NCBI GenBank assembly: GCA_028868555.1
Contig: JAGWUG010000033.1
Coordinates: forward strand, 1-8,213
Direction of reading: 5' to 3'
Source: Actinomycetales bacterium
GTDB lineage: Bacteria > Actinomycetota > Actinomycetes > Actinomycetales > Microbacteriaceae
Length of the DNA: 8,213 bases
Shown: positions 5,723 to 8,213 of the stretch, in pieces
How positions within the stretch are numbered: the stretch's first letter is position 1
How the letters are laid out: the number at the start of each line of letters is the position of its first letter
Made by a program: the position numbers and the translations under genes
The notes under the pieces: model-generated
Databases searched by the model: none
Told to the model about the DNA's origin: nothing
The model's input: only the letters and a program-made list of their open reading frames with translations

Positions 5723-7305
5723 CACTTCAGGCCGCTCCACTGTGCATCGGTGAGGGTGGAAAGTTCTTTGGCGATTGGGCTTGGCGAACCGTCGCGGGTC
5801 AGGCGCTTGTAGACGAGTTCGGCGCCAATCAGACACATTGGTAGGCCAATGCCGGGCACAGTGTTGTGGCCAACGTAGAACAGGTTGTCCACCTTGCCGC
5901 TCACGTTCTTGGGGCGGAAGAAGGCGCTCTGCTTCAGGGTGTGCGCCATGCCTAGTGCGGTTCCGCTCCAGGCGTTGTATCGGGTGACAAAGTCCATCGG
6001 GGCCATGGTGCGGCGAACCACGATGCGGTCCTTCAGATCTGGAATGTCACACCACTCGGCAATCTGACAGATGATGCGGTCTGCCTCGGCCTCCACGGCT
6101 GCGTCGCCCTCTCCGTTGACGCCACCGCTGCCTAGGGCAGGGTCTGCCGCAATCGGAACCAGGACAAAAACGTTCTCATAGCCCTCGGGCGCAACGCTGG
6201 CATCGGTGGCACTTGGCTTGCAGATGTAGAGCGAGGCCGGGTGTGGGAATTGGCTCTTGCCGTCTGCCTTGCGGAAGACCTTGGCGAAGTTGCGCTTCCA
6301 GTCGGCGGTGTAGAGCAGGCTGTGGTGGTCCAGCTGCGGCAGCGAACCGCGCACGCCTAGGTACAGCAGCAGAGCGCTCGGGCCAGGCTGGCGGCGGTTC
6401 CACCAACGCTGTGGCAGAGTCTGATACTCGGGGGCCAGCAGCTGGGTTTCCACGTGGTGCAGGTCGGCGTTGGCAACCACCAGGTCCGCCGCAATCTCAG
6501 AAGCACCGATGCGCACCCCGCGTGCCTTGCCAGTTGGGTCAACCAGGATCTGCGAGACGCGCGAGTTGGTGTGAATCTGCACACCGTGCTTGCGGGCAAG
6601 GTTTGCGATGGCATCGATGATGGTGCCGAAACCACCCTGCGGGTAGAAGACTCCGTCGTTCATGTCCACGTGAGTCATCAGGTGGTACATGCTCGGGGTG
6701 TCATATGGCGAGGCGCCAAGGAACACGGCCGGGAAGTTGAGAATCTTGCGCAGGCGCGTGTCGGTTACGTGCGACCCAGCAAAGCTATCGAGCGAGGTCA
6801 GCAGGTGCTTGATGAAACCTCCGGCACGCTTGGCCACGGCAGCGTTGGTGAAAGGCTTCAGGTTCTCAAAGTTGGTGTACAGGAACTTGTCCACCGCCAG
6901 GCGGTAGGTGTCCTCCGCGCTCTCTAGGTATTCGCCCAGGGCGGCACCGGCACCTGCCTCAACCGACTCAAACAGTGCCTGGTTCTCGGCCAGATTGGCC
7001 CGGACGCGCAGCACATCATCGGTGTCTTCAAAGCGAGTCTGGTAGGCAGGGTCAAGGCGCACCAGGTTGAGTTCAGCAGCCGCAGTGGTTCCCATCAGCT
7101 TGAAGAAGTTCTCGAAAGCCTCCGGCATCAAGTACCAGGACGGACCCATGTCAAAGCGGAAGCCATCCTGCTCCCACACCGATGCGCGGCCACCCACCTG
7201 CTCATTGGCCTCAAAAAGCTTCACGCTCATGCCGCTCTTGGCTAGCAGAGCGGCTGTTGCCAAACCACCGATGCCGCCGCCGATTACAACCGCAGATTTG
7301 GACAT
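5722..7305 (-). CDS. crtI: Phytoene desaturase (CrtI-type, lycopene-forming)
   Basis: A 527-residue FAD-dependent oxidoreductase, normal length for CrtI. The N-terminal Rossmann motif VIGGGIGGLATAALLAKSG (7-25) is followed by the FEANEQVGGRAS adenine-ribose and flavin stretch (31-42) and by DMGPSWYLMP (52-61). The C-terminal signature NLFYVGHNTVPGIGLPMCLIGAE lies at 474-496, where the family closes the FAD site. The enzyme converts phytoene to lycopene by successive desaturations at the membrane. The step number (four) is inferred from the lycopene-using enzymes downstream. It starts at ATG 7305, 1 nt after the crtB stop, with GGAAAGG 6 nt upstream inside the crtB end. The final 24 residues after YKRLT are a polar tail. 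CrtO-type ketolases or diapophytoene desaturases are less likely, given crtB and the C50 genes. Confidence 0.95.
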   Translation of the reverse strand: MSKSAVVIGGGIGGLATAALLAKSGMSVKLFEANEQVGGRASVWEQDGFRFDMGPSWYLMPEAFENFFKLMGTTAAAELNLVRLDPAYQTRFEDTDDVLRVRANLAENQALFESVEAGAGAALGEYLESAEDTYRLAVDKFLYTNFENLKPFTNAAVAKRAGGFIKHLLTSLDSFAGSHVTDTRLRKILNFPAVFLGASPYDTPSMYHLMTHVDMNDGVFYPQGGFGTIIDAIANLARKHGVQIHTNSRVSQILVDPTGKARGVRIGASEIAADLVVANADLHHVETQLLAPEYQTLPQRWWNRRQPGPSALLLYLGVRGSLPQLDHHSLLYTADWKRNFAKVFRKADGKSQFPHPASLYICKPSATDASVAPEGYENVFVLVPIAADPALGSGGVNGEGDAAVEAEADRIICQIAEWCDIPDLKDRIVVRRTMAPMDFVTRYNAWSGTALGMAHTLKQSAFFRPKNVSGKVDNLFYVGHNTVPGIGLPMCLIGAELVYKRLTRDGSPSPIAKELSTLTDAQWSGLK

Positions 7306-7306
7306 G

Positions 7307-8197
7307 TTAGGCCTTTCCGCCGAAGTAGGCGCGGGTAACCAGTACGAGCTTGCGCGCGTTGCTCACCCGAATTCGTGTGGTTGCCAGTTTGGCCGCCGGA
7401 GTCACGGAGATCTTGCGATTTAGCTCCGCAAAAAGCATGAGAGCCGCAGCCACCGCCCGCGAGCAGGCCGGGGGAAGGTTTGGAAGTTCGTTGGCAGCTA
7501 TGGCCAGCTCTTCATCGATCTCGGCAACCAGGCGGTCGCGGTCGGCATCGGTGAAGTTGGTGGCGGTGATGCCGGGGAAGTAGCTGCGACCCAGGGTGTT
7601 GAAGTCTGCCGCCAGGTCACGCAGGAAGTTGACCTTCTGGAAGGCGGAGCCGAGCGCCTTGGCACCTTCGGCTAGGCGAAGTTTTTCCTCGCGGCTGTAT
7701 TCCAAGCCGCCGTGACGAATGAAGGCCGCCAGGCACATCAGGCCAACCACCTCGGCGCTGCCGTAGATGTAACGCGCCAGCGACTCCGAGTCGTGAACGG
7801 TCTCGGTCAGGTCGGCGCGCATCGAGGCGAAGAAGGGCTCAATAAGGTCTCGGCCAAAGCCGCAGTCGCGAGCGGTGGATGCGAAGGCGTGGATCACCAG
7901 GTCGGTAGCGAAGGCATCGGTGAGGGCCTGGTAGACAGCGGCCTCATAGTTGTCCAGGGCAACTGCCGGATCAACCTTGCCACCGGCGGCACGAGCCTGA
8001 GCCGCAGCACCGTCAACGATTTCGTCTGCAACGCGCACCAGTGCATAGATATTTCGAACCGGCTGTCGCACCGAGCGGGAGAGCAGCTTGGTGGCCCAGC
8101 CAAAGCTAGTTGAGTACTGGGCAATCACCTGGTTGCAGGCGGCCTCGGCAGCGCGCGTGTACTGGCTCAGACCAGTGGGGGCAACCGTCGCATTCAC
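7307..8197 (-). CDS. crtB: Phytoene synthase
   Basis: A 296-residue trans-isoprenyl diphosphate synthase of the squalene/phytoene synthase family. It joins two GGPP molecules head to head to make 15-cis-phytoene, the first committed carotenoid step. The first aspartate motif is DEIVD (Asp58, Asp62) after YALVRVA; the second is LRDLAAD (Asp194, Asp198) in the signature KVNFLRDLAADFNTLGRSYFP (188-208). YSTSFGWATKLL (28-39) is the usual N-terminal element, and EVVGLMC (149-155) the family helix. The start is a GTG at 8197; a nearby ATG at 8193 is out of frame. It has no clear Shine-Dalgarno. A TAACCT box ends 6 nt upstream, but the TAA in it could also be the stop of an upstream crtE, since only 16 nt lie before the window edge. 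Confidence 0.94.
   Translation of the reverse strand: MNATVAPTGLSQYTRAAEAACNQVIAQYSTSFGWATKLLSRSVRQPVRNIYALVRVADEIVDGAAAQARAAGGKVDPAVALDNYEAAVYQALTDAFATDLVIHAFASTARDCGFGRDLIEPFFASMRADLTETVHDSESLARYIYGSAEVVGLMCLAAFIRHGGLEYSREEKLRLAEGAKALGSAFQKVNFLRDLAADFNTLGRSYFPGITATNFTDADRDRLVAEIDEELAIAANELPNLPPACSRAVAAALMLFAELNRKISVTPAAKLATTRIRVSNARKLVLVTRAYFGGKA
7312..7318 (-). promoter_or_regulatory. Shine-Dalgarno for crtI inside the crtB 3' end
   Basis: GGAAAGG on the minus strand is 6 nt from the crtI ATG and overlaps the last crtB codons (Phe-Gly-Gly-Lys-Ala). It supports the start at 7305. Confidence 0.55.
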
Positions 8198-8203
8198 GCT
8201 CTT

Positions 8204-8209
8204 AGGTTA
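8204..8209 (-). promoter_or_regulatory. Possible -10 box of a crtB promoter (or end of crtE)
   Basis: TAACCT on the minus strand lies 6 nt before the crtB GTG, the same spacing as the box before codB. The alternative is that these bases end an upstream crtE gene, since two TAA triplets occur here. The window edge at 8213 prevents a decision. Confidence 0.25.
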
Positions 8210-8213
8210 CGCC

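Noticed and set aside
5723..5836. Longer upstream start for crtYe
   Set aside because: The extra 38 residues are hydrophilic and arginine-rich, lie inside crtI and are unlike the family; the ATG at 5722 is directly coupled to the crtI stop.
6454..6927. Plus-strand open frame of 157 codons antisense to crtI
   Set aside because: Fully contained opposite crtI, with no supporting start signal or recognised motif; it follows from codon bias in a GC-rich gene.
1..8213. CRISPR array, tRNA, rRNA, insertion sequence or attachment site
   Set aside because: No regularly spaced direct repeats, no cloverleaf-like sequences, no transposase frames and no terminal inverted repeats were seen; nearly all DNA is explained by housekeeping-type genes.

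Overview
The window looks like chromosomal DNA of an actinobacterium, most likely Microbacteriaceae or a close freshwater or soil relative. The grounds are moderately high GC, a Tad-type pilus tail, an actinobacterial SprT-like zinc protein, and above all a C50-carotenoid operon with two small lycopene-cyclase subunits plus a lycopene elongase, an arrangement known from Corynebacterium and Microbacteriaceae. The family assignment is inference. There are no rRNA, tRNA, insertion sequence, phage or CRISPR features.

Layout from left to right. (1) 1-1044, plus strand: the 3' end of tadB and a complete tadC, overlapping by 8 nt; these are the inner-membrane platform proteins of a Tad/Flp pilus secretion system. 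A perfect 10-bp inverted repeat whose 3-nt loop is the tadC stop codon (1032-1054) ends this unit. (2) 1092-3010, minus strand: a two-gene cytosine salvage operon, an NCS1-family permease followed 29 nt later by a fungal-type (FCY1-like) cytosine deaminase with its own strong Shine-Dalgarno. (3) 3011-3187: a divergent control region with an AT-rich stretch, a perfect 8-bp inverted repeat with a 10-nt spacer, and TAnnnT boxes 6-7 nt before both start codons. (4) 3188-4150, plus strand: one protein joining an N-terminal GNAT acetyltransferase to a C-terminal SprT-like HExxH metallopeptidase with a zinc ribbon. (5) 4175-8197, minus strand: crtB-crtI-crtYe-crtYf-crtEb, tightly packed with a 1-nt gap and then overlaps of 1, 4 and 8 nt. 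The window ends 16 nt upstream of crtB, so the expected GGPP synthase (crtE/idsA) would lie just outside.

How the genes work together. Area 2 imports cytosine and deaminates it to uracil. Area 5 condenses GGPP to phytoene (CrtB), desaturates it to lycopene (CrtI), adds two C5 units (CrtEb) and cyclises the ends (CrtYe/CrtYf) to a yellow C50 carotenoid of the decaprenoxanthin type. The crt unit converges on the GNAT-SprT gene with only 24 nt between the stop codons and no visible terminator.

The most unusual items are the GNAT-SprT fusion, the eukaryote-like cytosine deaminase in a bacterial cod-type operon, an octamer (CACCGATG/CATCGGTG) found 16 times and equally on both strands, and a shared TAnnnT-N6/7-start pattern that suggests leaderless transcripts for the first gene of each unit.
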